Source: Caenimonas aquaedulcis
Lineage (GTDB): Bacteria; Pseudomonadota; Gammaproteobacteria; Burkholderiales; Burkholderiaceae_C
Assembly: GCF_015831345.1 (NCBI RefSeq)
Contig: NZ_JADWYS010000001.1
Span: 4,306,618 to 4,370,617, forward strand
Length of the DNA stretch: 64,000 nt
Direction of reading: 5' to 3'
Of this stretch, positions 50,962-59,349 are shown one piece after another. The stretch's first letter is position 1, and each line of letters opens with the position of its first letter. A program made the translations under genes and the position numbers. The notes under the pieces were generated by a model. The model had not been told where the DNA came from and did not search any database. It saw nothing but the letters and a program-made list of their open reading frames with translations.

Positions 50962-51623
50962 GTCCGTGCCTCCGGCACCGCGGCCGCGGCGTTCGCCGCC
51001 AGCGGCGCGGGGTGGGCGGCGCAGAGACCGGCGAGGAACTTGCGTATCTTCTTGCGCCCCCGCTGGGCCAGCGTCTTCACCGAACCGAGGGGCATCCCGA
51101 TCAGGTCGGAGATCTGGCTTTGCGTGTAGTCGTGGAAGTAGGACAAGCCCAGCACCAGCCGCTCCTGCGCTTCGAGCGTTGCGAGCGACAGATGGACGAG
51201 TTGCGCGTCCTGGGCCTGGCTCAGCAATCGTTCCGGACTGTCCTCGCACAGCAGCAGCGCGGGCTCGCTGCTTTCGGCGTCGGCATCGCAGCGGTGCCGG
51301 CGCTCGCGCCTCAGGTGGTCGAGCGCGCGGCTGCGGGCGATCATCGCCATCCAGGCCGCGGGGGGCGACCTGCTCTCGTCATAGGAATCCAGGCTGTTCC
51401 ATATCTGGATGTACACCTCGGCCAGGACATCCTCCGCCTGCCCGTCGTCCACGATGCGGCGCACGCGCGCCAGCATCCACCGGGCCGTGAGGGCGTACAG
51501 CTTCTCGAACGCGCGCATGTCTCCATTCCTGCATTGCAGCATCAGGCTGCGCAGTTCGTGGTTCTGGAGTTCCCAGGGGGGCGTCCCGCCGGCTCGCGCC
51601 TGGCCGTTCGTGTCGTTCGTCAA
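50958..51623 (-). CDS. ECF-type RNA polymerase sigma factor (ChrR-associated group)
   Basis: The 221-residue sigma factor has region 2 (FEKLYALTARWMLARVRRIV, QAEDVLAEVYIQIWNSLDSY, then WMAMIARSRALDHLRRERR) and region 4 (LSYFHDYTQSQISDLIGMPL, GSVKTLAQRGRKKIRKFL). A longer linker and Ala-rich tail are present. It is translationally coupled to the cupin gene. ECF11-type RpoE/ChrR pairs control singlet-oxygen responses; the same role is likely. I cannot identify its target promoter with confidence. Confidence 0.9.
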   Translation of the reverse strand: MTNDTNGQARAGGTPPWELQNHELRSLMLQCRNGDMRAFEKLYALTARWMLARVRRIVDDGQAEDVLAEVYIQIWNSLDSYDESRSPPAAWMAMIARSRALDHLRRERRHRCDADAESSEPALLLCEDSPERLLSQAQDAQLVHLSLATLEAQERLVLGLSYFHDYTQSQISDLIGMPLGSVKTLAQRGRKKIRKFLAGLCAAHPAPLAANAAAAVPEART

Positions 51624-51725
51624 GCGGTGACCTGCATTCCACAGGTATCGCCGATGCGATGCGGCGGGCTTGTAGGATGGCGCCCCTTGCGAAGCCGGCG
51701 TCTTTCCGTTCGGGCGTTCCCCGGG

Positions 51726-52736
51726 TCAGCTGAACACCAGCACCGGTCTGATCTCGATCAGGCGGGACTTGCCTTCGCCTTGCGCATCGAGCACCGCGAA
51801 GGCCTGCTCCAGCAGGCCGTCGACGTTCTGACGCACCATGAGCAGGGGGAAGCTCAGCATGCTGCCGAACGGGTCCCAGTCGTAGCAGCCGAACGCGCAC
51901 CGTTCGAGCTCTTCGTGCGGCAGCCGCTTGAGGAAGCGCACGACGCCTTCCAGCGCGATGGTGGAATTCACGAACAGCGCGCGGGGCAGCCCCCCGATGC
52001 GCTTGTAGAGCGAGGCGGCGGCCGCTTCCGCCAGGTCGGGTTCGTAGCCGCAGGCGTCCACCTGCCCGGGCTGGATGTCGCCGAGCGCGGTGCGCACGGC
52101 GTCCGTGAAGCCTTCGATGCGGCGCGCCGTCGCGTAATCGGTGGCGATGCCGCCCAGGAAGTACGGGCGGTTGCGCGCCGCCGCCCGCAGCGCCCTGGAG
52201 CGCGCGATCAGTTCCGCCGTGAGCTGCTGCGCGCCCCAGAAGTTGTCCGTGATGACGGAGGTGCTCTTGCGGCCCGGGAGGTCCACGTTCACGTGCGCGA
52301 TGTCGTGCGACTTGCACAGGTCGCTGATCGCGTCCGGGTCCGTCGCGCCCGCGACGACCAGCGATTCGACGCGGTACGAGATGAGCGTGCGCACCGTCTC
52401 CAGCTCCAGCGCCGGGTCGCGCAGGGTGCTCACCACGATGGGGTAGAGGTGGCGCTGCCGCGCGAGCTTCTCGAAGGTCTGCGCCATGCCGCTGAAGTAG
52501 CGGTTGTCGTGCAGCGGGATGATCATCCCGATGAGGCCGGAGCGGCTCGTGCGCAGTCCGCTCGCCTGCCGGTTCACGCTGAAGCGGTGCTCGGCCGCCA
52601 GCGCCAGGACGCGCTGCGCCGTCTCCTCGGCGATGCGGCGGCTGCGCCAGTTGCCGCTGAGCACGGAGCTCACCGTCGTCGCCGACACGTCGGCGAGGCG
52701 CGCGAGGTCGTAGATGGTGGACTTGTTCTTTCTCAT
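51726..52736 (-). CDS. LacI-family transcriptional regulator
   Basis: The 336-residue protein has an N-terminal HTH (STIYDLARLADVSATTVSSV, LSGNWRSRRIAEETAQRVLA, hinge to RFSVNRQASGLRTSRSGLIG) and a periplasmic-binding-type effector domain (GMIIPLHDNRYFSGMAQTFE, DACGYEPDLAEAAAAS). It is divergent from the sulfatase-transport operon. A 16-bp perfect palindrome with the central CG typical of LacI operators lies between them (52784-52799). It probably represses the operon until a sugar-like effector is present. Confidence 0.93.
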   Translation of the reverse strand: MRKNKSTIYDLARLADVSATTVSSVLSGNWRSRRIAEETAQRVLALAAEHRFSVNRQASGLRTSRSGLIGMIIPLHDNRYFSGMAQTFEKLARQRHLYPIVVSTLRDPALELETVRTLISYRVESLVVAGATDPDAISDLCKSHDIAHVNVDLPGRKSTSVITDNFWGAQQLTAELIARSRALRAAARNRPYFLGGIATDYATARRIEGFTDAVRTALGDIQPGQVDACGYEPDLAEAAAASLYKRIGGLPRALFVNSTIALEGVVRFLKRLPHEELERCAFGCYDWDPFGSMLSFPLLMVRQNVDGLLEQAFAVLDAQGEGKSRLIEIRPVLVFS

Positions 52737-52774
52737 TACGGGTAAACGACAGGCGGGCTGGCGAAGGGTTTGCC

Positions 52775-52799
52775 TAGAATGTAGCGCAATCGATTGCGC
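52775..52799 (+). promoter_or_regulatory. Putative promoter -10 (TAGAAT) with LacI-type operator GCGCAATCGATTGCGC
   Basis: The operator (52784-52799) is a perfect 16-bp palindrome centred on CG, as expected for a LacI/GalR dimer. It starts 4 bp after a -10-like TAGAAT (52775-52780) and ends 23 bp before the sulfatase ATG, so a bound repressor would block transcription initiation. I see no strong -35. Confidence 0.7.
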
Positions 52800-52822
52800 A
52801 AAACCACCCCGCGACAACCCTC

Positions 52823-55108
52823 ATGGCAGATCCCACACCCCCCGGCAATTCCGACCTCGACTTCAAGGGCCGCATCGGCGCGACCTGGCAGGAGTCGCGC
52901 CCCTGGTGGCCCGACCCCGTGCGCGCGAAGGAAGGGGCGCCCAACATCGTGCTCGTGCTTTACGACGATGTCGGCTTCGGCAGCTTCGGCTCCTACGGCT
53001 CCGAGATCGCGACGCCCACCATGGACGCGCTCGCGGAGGGCGGCCTGCGCTACAACAACTTCCACGTGACGCCGCTCTGCTCGCCCACGCGCGCATCGCT
53101 GCTCACCGGCCGCAACCACCACAGCGTCGGCATGGCGTTCCTCGCCAACGCGGACAGCGGTTTTCCCGGCACGCGCGGCCATGTGAGCAAGCAGGCCGCC
53201 ACGCTGGCGGAAATGCTCAAGTCGAGCGGCTACAACACCATGTGCCTGGGCAAGTGGCACATCGCGCCCATCGACCAGACGAGCGCCGCGGGCCCCTACG
53301 ACCAGTGGCCGCTCGGACGCGGCTTCGAGCGCTTCTACGGCTTCCTCGACGCGCTGACGGACCACTTCTACCCGGACCTCGTGCACGACAACCATCGTGT
53401 CGACCCGCCGAAGACGCCGGAGCAGGGCTACCACCTCACCGACGACCTGGTGGACCATGCGATCGACTTCGTGCGCGACCAGGTCTCGGCCTCGGGGGAG
53501 AAGCCGTTCTTCACCTACCTCGCGTTCGGCTCCGCCCATTGCCCGCACCAGGCGCCGCAGGCCTTCCTCGACAAGTACCGCGGCAAGTACGACGAAGGCT
53601 GGGACGTGATCCGCGAGCGCCGTTATCGCCGCCAGCTGGAGCTGGGCGTCATCCCGAAAGGCACCGAGCTCGCGCCGAGGAACCAGGGCGTGGAGCCCTG
53701 GGACAGCCTGTCGGCCGACGAGAAGCTCGTCGCGGCGCGCCTGCAGGAAGCGTTCGCGGCGATGGTGGACCACACCGACCACGCGCTCGGCCGCTTCGTC
53801 GATTACCTCAAGGACATCGGCAAGTTCGACAACACGATCTTCGTGGTGCTCGCCGACAACGGCGCGAGCCAGGAAGGCGGCGCGGGCGGCACGACCAACA
53901 TCGTGGCCTACGAGAACGGCAACCAGCCCGACCTCGCCTACAACCTCGCGCGCCTCGACCAGATCGGCGGGCCGCGCAGCCACACCAATTACCCGCACGG
54001 CTGGGCGCAGGTCGGCAACACGCCGCTGCGCCGCTACAAGCAGAACACGCACGCGGGCGGCGTGCGCGCCCCGCTGATCGTCTCGTGGCGCGACGGGCTG
54101 AAGGCGCGCGGCGACGTGCGCAGCCAGTTCCACCACGTCATCGACGTCGCGCCGACGATCCTCGACCTCGCGGGCATTACCGCGCCGCAGGTCTACAACG
54201 GCGTGCCGCAGATGCCGGTGCACGGCGTGAGCATGCGCTATTCGTTCGAGGATGCGGCGGCGCCCACGCGGCGCGAGACGCAGTACTTCGAGATGTTCAC
54301 GCACCGCGCCATCTGGCACGACGGCTGGAAGGCGGTGTCCTTCCACCGGCGCGGCAACACCTACGACCAGGACAGCTGGGAGCTCTACAACCTCGACGAG
54401 GATTTCTCGGAATGCAGGGACCTCGCGGCGCAGCACCCGGAGCGCCTGCAGAACCTGATCGGCCGCTGGTGGGCGGAGGCGGGCCGCTTCGGCGTGCTGC
54501 CGCTGGACGACCGGGGCTTTCCCGAGCGCGCCGTGCGCTACCAGAGCCACGGCTCGCCGCGCCTGCGCACGCGCCTCGTGCTGTACCCGGGCATGAGCCG
54601 CATCCCGAGCGGCGCCGCGCCCCTGATGATCAACCGGTCCTTCCGCATCACCGCGCGACTGGGCGAGGCCAGCGGCGGTGGCGCCAACGAGGCGCCGCAA
54701 GGCGTGATCGTTTCGCTGGGCGACCTGAGCGGCGGCTTCACGATGTACGTGCAGTCCGGCCGCCTCTTCTACGAATACAACCACGAGGGCACGCCCTACC
54801 GCATCGAAAGCGCGGCGGGCGCGGTGACGGCGCAATCGCGCACGCTCGAATTCGTGTTCGAGCGCACGGCCGACTACGCGGGAACCGGGCGCCTGCTGGT
54901 CGATGGCAAGGCCGTGGGCGAGGGTGTCATTCCCCGCAGCGCGCGCTGGTTCATCTCCTGGTCCGCGCTGGATGTGGGCCGCGACTCGCTCTCGCGCGTG
55001 AGCGACGCCTACACGGACGAATTCGCGTTCACGCCGGGCGTGCTGCAACGGGTCGAGATCGAGCTCGAGCCGCAGCAGCACCCGGTCGATCACCAGCCGA
55101 TGGACTGA
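52823..55108 (+). CDS. Type I arylsulfatase, apparently cytoplasmic
   Basis: The 761-residue protein has an alkaline-phosphatase-fold sulfatase domain (NIVLVLYDDVGFGSFGSYGS with metal Asp48/Asp49). The formylglycine motif CSPTR is at 86-90, followed by ASLLTGR, and later VLADNGASQEGG supplies the Asp-Asn metal pair. The C-terminal 180 residues form a lectin-like beta domain (GVIVSLGDLSGGFTMYVQSG). No signal peptide is present (start MADPTPPGNSD), unlike most extracellular sulfatases, so the substrate is probably imported first by the downstream ABC system. Cys-type sulfatases need a formylglycine-generating enzyme; none is in the window. Confidence 0.92.
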   Translation: MADPTPPGNSDLDFKGRIGATWQESRPWWPDPVRAKEGAPNIVLVLYDDVGFGSFGSYGSEIATPTMDALAEGGLRYNNFHVTPLCSPTRASLLTGRNHHSVGMAFLANADSGFPGTRGHVSKQAATLAEMLKSSGYNTMCLGKWHIAPIDQTSAAGPYDQWPLGRGFERFYGFLDALTDHFYPDLVHDNHRVDPPKTPEQGYHLTDDLVDHAIDFVRDQVSASGEKPFFTYLAFGSAHCPHQAPQAFLDKYRGKYDEGWDVIRERRYRRQLELGVIPKGTELAPRNQGVEPWDSLSADEKLVAARLQEAFAAMVDHTDHALGRFVDYLKDIGKFDNTIFVVLADNGASQEGGAGGTTNIVAYENGNQPDLAYNLARLDQIGGPRSHTNYPHGWAQVGNTPLRRYKQNTHAGGVRAPLIVSWRDGLKARGDVRSQFHHVIDVAPTILDLAGITAPQVYNGVPQMPVHGVSMRYSFEDAAAPTRRETQYFEMFTHRAIWHDGWKAVSFHRRGNTYDQDSWELYNLDEDFSECRDLAAQHPERLQNLIGRWWAEAGRFGVLPLDDRGFPERAVRYQSHGSPRLRTRLVLYPGMSRIPSGAAPLMINRSFRITARLGEASGGGANEAPQGVIVSLGDLSGGFTMYVQSGRLFYEYNHEGTPYRIESAAGAVTAQSRTLEFVFERTADYAGTGRLLVDGKAVGEGVIPRSARWFISWSALDVGRDSLSRVSDAYTDEFAFTPGVLQRVEIELEPQQHPVDHQPMD

Positions 55109-55109
55109 C

Positions 55110-55976
55110 GTGGCCGCCGCAACGCAATCCCCGTGGCGTTGGCCCGGCTCGGCGCCGGGTGCCGATGCGACGCTGCCGTTCTGGCGGCGCGAGCCGGGTC
55201 GCGTGCAATGGCTGGTGATCGCGGCGGTGTCGCTCGCCGCGATGTTCGGCCTGTGGTGGTTCGCGACGCGGGAGGGCGGCTGGATCTCCCCGCTCTTCAT
55301 GCCGCCGCCGCTGGAAGTGTGGGAGGCCTTCGTGCGGCTGTGGTCGCGGCCCTACCTCGGCAGCTCGTTGGGCGAGCACATCGCCGCCAGCCTGCGCATC
55401 GTCGCGGGAGGGTGGCTGCTCGCGGGAGCCATCGGCGTGCCGCTGGGCATCGCGATGGGCTGGTGGAAGCGGGTGCGCTGGATCGCGTTCCCGGTGTTCC
55501 AGATCCTGCGGCCCGTGCCGCCGCTCGCGTGGATTCCGCTGGCGATCCTCTGGCTGGGCATCGGCAATTCCGCGCGGATCTTCGTGGTCTTCATCGCCGC
55601 GATCGTGCCGTGGGTGCTGAACTCGATGCAGGCCGTGTATTCCATCGACAACATCCTGATCCGCGCCGCGAAGACGCTCGGCGCGAGCGACAGGCAGATC
55701 CTCACGCGCGTGGTGTGCCGCACCGCCTTGCCGACGCTCGTCGCCGGCGCGCGCATCGCGCTGGGCAACGCGTGGACGACGCTGGTGGCAGCCGAACTGC
55801 TGGCCGCCACCGCGGGGCTCGGCTACATCGCGCTCAATGCGTCGCGCACGCTGGAAGTCGGCATCCTCCTGGTGGCGATGGCCATCATCGGCCTGCTCGG
55901 TGCGCTGTTTTCCATCGGGATGCACCTGCTCACGCGCTGGGTGGCGCCTTGGGCGAAAGCCGGGGCGGCCTCGTGA
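55110..55976 (+). CDS. ABC transporter permease 1 (NitT/TauT class)
   Basis: This 288-residue permease starts at GTG 55110, just after the sulfatase stop. Six hydrophobic segments are visible (WLVIAAVSLAAMFGLWWFAT, LRIVAGGWLLAGAIGVPLGI and others), with the EAA-type loop TLGASDRQILTRVVCRTALP. Its stop is overlapped by the second permease start (GTGA). The two permeases probably form a heterodimer. Confidence 0.9.
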   Translation: MAAATQSPWRWPGSAPGADATLPFWRREPGRVQWLVIAAVSLAAMFGLWWFATREGGWISPLFMPPPLEVWEAFVRLWSRPYLGSSLGEHIAASLRIVAGGWLLAGAIGVPLGIAMGWWKRVRWIAFPVFQILRPVPPLAWIPLAILWLGIGNSARIFVVFIAAIVPWVLNSMQAVYSIDNILIRAAKTLGASDRQILTRVVCRTALPTLVAGARIALGNAWTTLVAAELLAATAGLGYIALNASRTLEVGILLVAMAIIGLLGALFSIGMHLLTRWVAPWAKAGAAS

Positions 55977-56770
55977 GCCGGACATCCGCTCACTCCGCCA
56001 CGCTGTACGGCGGCGCCGCGCTGGCCGTGCTGCTCGCGGCGTGGTGGCTGGCCACGGCCATCCCCGGTTTCATTCCACCGCGCGTGCTGCCCTCGCCGTG
56101 GGACGTGGTCGCGCGATTCGGCGCCTTGTTCGCGGAGCCCTTCAGCGGGGCGACGCTCGTGGGCCACGCAGCCGTCTCCCTGCAGCGCTGGGGCCTCGGC
56201 GTCCTCGCGGCTCTGGCACTCGGGCTTCCGCTCGGCATCGCGCTCGCGTGGCTGCCGCCGCTGCGCGCCGTCGTCACGCCGGTGTTCGAGTTGCTGCGCT
56301 ACATCCCGCCTTTCGCCTGGGTGCCGATCGCGGTGCTGTGGTTCGGCGCGTCGACGACGACGCAGGCGCTCATCGTCTTCATCGCCGCATTCCCGGCGTG
56401 CATCATCAACACGCAGCTCGCGGTCGCGCAGGTGGACACCATCCTCGTGCGCGCGGCCCGCACGCTGGGCGCGGGGTCGATGACGACGCTCGGCCGGGTG
56501 GTGCTGCCTGTCGCGGCGCCCACGATCTTCACCGGCTTTCGCATCGCGTTCAGCAATGGCTGGATGGCGCTGGTCGGCGCAGAGCTGGTCGTCGGCAAGC
56601 AGGGCCTCGGCTTCCTCATCTCGCAGGGCCAGGTGAACGACTCCGCCGCGACCATCCTCGTGGGCATGACCAGCATCGGCCTGCTCGGGTTCCTCATCGA
56701 CGCGGTGCTGCAGCGCGTCCAGACTTCTGCTTTGCCCTGGAAGCCGGCGCTCGTCCGGCCACTCGAATGA
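55973..56770 (+). CDS. ABC transporter permease 2 (NitT/TauT class)
   Basis: The 265-residue permease starts at GTG 55973, overlapping the stop of permease 1. It shows the same six-segment plan and the EAA loop TLGAGSMTTLGRVVLPVAAP, with AFSNGWMALVGAELVVGKQG at the end of the transport domain. Its stop overlaps the ATPase start (ATGA). Having two different permeases distinguishes this importer from the single-permease one at 1638. Confidence 0.9.
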   Translation: MSRTSAHSATLYGGAALAVLLAAWWLATAIPGFIPPRVLPSPWDVVARFGALFAEPFSGATLVGHAAVSLQRWGLGVLAALALGLPLGIALAWLPPLRAVVTPVFELLRYIPPFAWVPIAVLWFGASTTTQALIVFIAAFPACIINTQLAVAQVDTILVRAARTLGAGSMTTLGRVVLPVAAPTIFTGFRIAFSNGWMALVGAELVVGKQGLGFLISQGQVNDSAATILVGMTSIGLLGFLIDAVLQRVQTSALPWKPALVRPLE

Positions 56771-57546
56771 CCAAGATGGAAATCAGGGGAGTCTCCAAGA
56801 CTTTCCGTGCGCGCGGCGGCGAGACGGTCGCCCTCGAACCCTGCGACCTGTCGATCGCCAAGGGCGAGTTCGTCACCGTCGTCGGCCCGTCGGGCTGCGG
56901 CAAGTCCACGCTCATGATGATCGCCGCGGGGCTCGAGGCCCCGAGCAGCGGGGAAGTGCTGGTCGACGGCCGGCCCGCCGGCCCGGCGGGCCCGCGCCGC
57001 AGCGTCGTGTTCCAGCGCTTCGCCCTGTTTCCCTCGGAGACGGTCGCGCAGAACATCGGCTTCGGCCTGCGCGTGGCCGGTTTGCCGCGCGAGGAGTGCG
57101 AACAGCGCATCGCCGAGCAGCTGGAACTCATGGGGTTGAAGCAGTTCCGGGACGCCTACCCGCACGAGCTGTCCGGCGGTATGCAGCAGCGCGTGGCGAT
57201 CGCGCGCGCGCTCGCGGTGCGCCCGGAGATCCTGCTCATGGACGAGCCTTTCGGCGCGCTCGATGCGCAGACGCGCACCGTGCTGCAGGAGGAGGTTTCG
57301 CGACTGCAGCGCGAGCTGCACTACACGGTGCTCTTCATCACGCACAGCGTGGAAGAGGCGGTGTACCTGAGCGACCGCGTCATCGTGATGTCGCGCGGGC
57401 CGGGGCGAATCCTGCGGGAGATCGCCGTACCACGCGATGCCGCCTGGCGGGGCGTCGACATCGAACAAGCCGGGGACGACCCCGCTTTCATGCAGGCCAA
57501 GCGAGAGATCTGGGACCTGATTCGCGGACAGATTGTGCGTCACTAA
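56767..57546 (+). CDS. ABC transporter ATP-binding protein (NitT/TauT class)
   Basis: The 259-residue ATPase has Walker [12 protein letters not shown], a Q-loop in [11 protein letters not shown], the signature [15 protein letters not shown], Walker [13 protein letters not shown] and the switch His in [10 protein letters not shown]. It shares overall similarity with the ATPase at 2480-3325. It is overlapped by the permease 2 stop and followed 15 bp later by the binding protein. Confidence 0.93.
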   Translation: MTKMEIRGVSKTFRARGGETVALEPCDLSIAKGEFVTVVGPSGCGKSTLMMIAAGLEAPSSGEVLVDGRPAGPAGPRRSVVFQRFALFPSETVAQNIGFGLRVAGLPREECEQRIAEQLELMGLKQFRDAYPHELSGGMQQRVAIARALAVRPEILLMDEPFGALDAQTRTVLQEEVSRLQRELHYTVLFITHSVEEAVYLSDRVIVMSRGPGRILREIAVPRDAAWRGVDIEQAGDDPAFMQAKREIWDLIRGQIVRH

Positions 57547-57561
57547 CGAAGGAGATAGCTC

Positions 57562-58596
57562 ATGACGAAGTTGTTGAAACTGATGGCCACCGTCACCGTG
57601 GCCGCCGCGGGCATCACCGTGGGCGCCTGGCCCGCGGATGCGCTGGCGCAGGGCGGCGCGCCGGTCAAGATGGTGTTGATCAGCCAGTCGAACGAGGCGG
57701 GCTTCCCGATGTGGCTCGCCAAGAAGCTGAACTACTTTTCGGGCAACGGCATCGACGCCACGATCAAGTACTTCCCGAACGGCGGCGCGGCGCTCGCGTC
57801 GGGCGCGGCAGGCGACTGGCAGGGCGGCTGGATCGGCTCGCCGCCCGCGATCACCGGCTACGCGAAGTTCGGCCTCACGCCCGTGGGCACGATGATGAAG
57901 GAAGACCGCAACATCAAGCTCATCATGCGCAAGGATGCGCTCAAGGGCTCCAGCCCCGCGCAGGTACTTGTCACCAAGCAGATCGGCTCGGTCCCCAACA
58001 GCACCTGGAGCCAGGTGCTCTATGCCTGCGCGAAGCACTTCAAGGTCGACCCGGGCAAGATGAAGGTCGTGCCGCTGGAGCCCCCGGTCACGCGGCAGTC
58101 GCTGCGCTCGGGCGAGATCGCCGCGGGCACCACCGATTCGTCGCCCGACATCGACCTCGTCAACGACAAGGAGAACTTCGAGGTGGTGTGCGACGGCGCG
58201 GTGGCAGGCACTTCCGTCGTCGACCCGTGGATCGTCACGAAGAAATTCGCGACGGAGAACCCGGCCGCCGCGGCCGCATTCGTCGAGGCGGGCTTCCGCG
58301 CGAGCGAGCTGATCATGAAGGACCGCGAGAAGGCCGTGGCCTACCTGCTGGAGTTCTACAAGGATGTCGGCATCGACGGCGACGAGAAGAAGGCGCGCTA
58401 CACGCTCGGCTACCGCGACTACCAGACGCTCGACCAGGCGCTGGCCGATGCCCGCTCCGGCGCGAGCGAGAAGGCCCTCACGGAAACGGCGCAGGTCTTC
58501 GTGGCCGGCGGCGCCTACGACAAGGTGCCGGACCTGAAGAGCGCCATCGGCTCGGGCCTGCCCATCCTCGAGGCCGCGAAGAAGCTGCGCAAGTGA
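57562..58596 (+). CDS. ABC transporter substrate-binding protein (NitT/TauT class)
   Basis: The 344-residue periplasmic protein has a signal peptide (LMATVTVAAAGITVGAWPAD, cleavage near LAQGG) and a two-lobe fold (MVLISQSNEAGFPMWLAKKL, DATIKYFPNGGAALASG, WIGSPPAITGYAKFG, TSVVDPWIVTKKFATE). AAGGAG lies 8 bp before the ATG. The neighbouring sulfatase suggests a sulfate ester or sulfonate as ligand; not proven. Confidence 0.92.
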   Translation: MTKLLKLMATVTVAAAGITVGAWPADALAQGGAPVKMVLISQSNEAGFPMWLAKKLNYFSGNGIDATIKYFPNGGAALASGAAGDWQGGWIGSPPAITGYAKFGLTPVGTMMKEDRNIKLIMRKDALKGSSPAQVLVTKQIGSVPNSTWSQVLYACAKHFKVDPGKMKVVPLEPPVTRQSLRSGEIAAGTTDSSPDIDLVNDKENFEVVCDGAVAGTSVVDPWIVTKKFATENPAAAAAFVEAGFRASELIMKDREKAVAYLLEFYKDVGIDGDEKKARYTLGYRDYQTLDQALADARSGASEKALTETAQVFVAGGAYDKVPDLKSAIGSGLPILEAAKKLRK

Positions 58597-58620
58597 TCGG
58601 TCGCCTCCGGGAGCAGTGCC

Positions 58621-59349
58621 ATGACTGAAAGCATGAAGGGAAAGGTGGCGGCCATCACAGGCGCCGCCTCCGGCATCGGCCTGGCGTGCGCGCGGGCGCT
58701 GCTGGCCGAGGGCGCGACGGTGGTCCTGGTCGACAGGGCCCGGGAGCGCCTGGAGCAGCTGTGCGCCGAGCTGGGGCCGCAGGCGCGGCCGCTGGTGGTC
58801 GACCTGCTGCAGCCGGCGCAGGTGTCCGCGATGCTGCCGGGCATCCTCGACTCCGCCGGCCGGCTCGACATCTTCCACGCGAACGCGGGCTCTTACGTCG
58901 GCGGCCAGGTGGCCGAGGGCAACCCGGACGACTGGGACCGCATGCTGAACCTGAACGTGAACGCGGCCTTCCGCTCCGTGCACGCCGTGCTGCCGCACCT
59001 CGTCGCGCAGAAGTCCGGCGACATCCTCTTCACCAGCTCGGTCGCGGGCGTGGTGCCGGTGGTGTGGGAGCCGATCTACACGGCGTCGAAGTTCGCGGTG
59101 CAGGCCTTCGTGCACACCACGCGGCGGCAGGTCGCCAAACATGGCGTGCGCGTCGGCGCGGTGCTGCCGGGCCCGGTCGTCACCGCGCTGCTGGACGACT
59201 GGCCCAAGGCGAAGATGGAGGAGGCACTCGCGTCCGGCAGCCTGATGCAGCCGCAGGAAGTCGCCGACGCGGTGGTCTTCATGCTGACGCGGCCGCGGAA
59301 CGTGACGATCCGCGACCTCGTGATCCTTCCCAACAACGTCGATCTCTGA
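58621..59349 (+). CDS. Short-chain dehydrogenase/reductase
   Basis: The 242-residue SDR has [20 protein letters not shown] (cofactor loop), [10 protein letters not shown] favouring NAD(H), the NAG-type motif FHANAG, the catalytic Ser in LFTSSVAG and [11 protein letters not shown] (YxxxK). The C-terminal end includes [18 protein letters not shown]. In this operon it probably oxidises or reduces the desulfated polyol or sugar before phosphorylation. Its stop shares one base with the kinase start (TGATG). Confidence 0.92.
   Translation: MTESMKGKVAAITGAASGIGLACARALLAEGATVVLVDRARERLEQLCAELGPQARPLVVDLLQPAQVSAMLPGILDSAGRLDIFHANAGSYVGGQVAEGNPDDWDRMLNLNVNAAFRSVHAVLPHLVAQKSGDILFTSSVAGVVPVVWEPIYTASKFAVQAFVHTTRRQVAKHGVRVGAVLPGPVVTALLDDWPKAKMEEALASGSLMQPQEVADAVVFMLTRPRNVTIRDLVILPNNVDL

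Noticed and set aside
52736..55300. 854-codon minus-strand frame opposite the sulfatase
   Set aside because: Antisense shadow; it would also overwrite the LacI operator and regulator start, and has no recognisable domain.
56299..59142. 947-codon minus-strand frame opposite the ABC transporter genes
   Set aside because: His/Arg/Asp-rich composition is typical of antisense frames in high-GC DNA; the plus-strand genes have clear family motifs and coupled starts.
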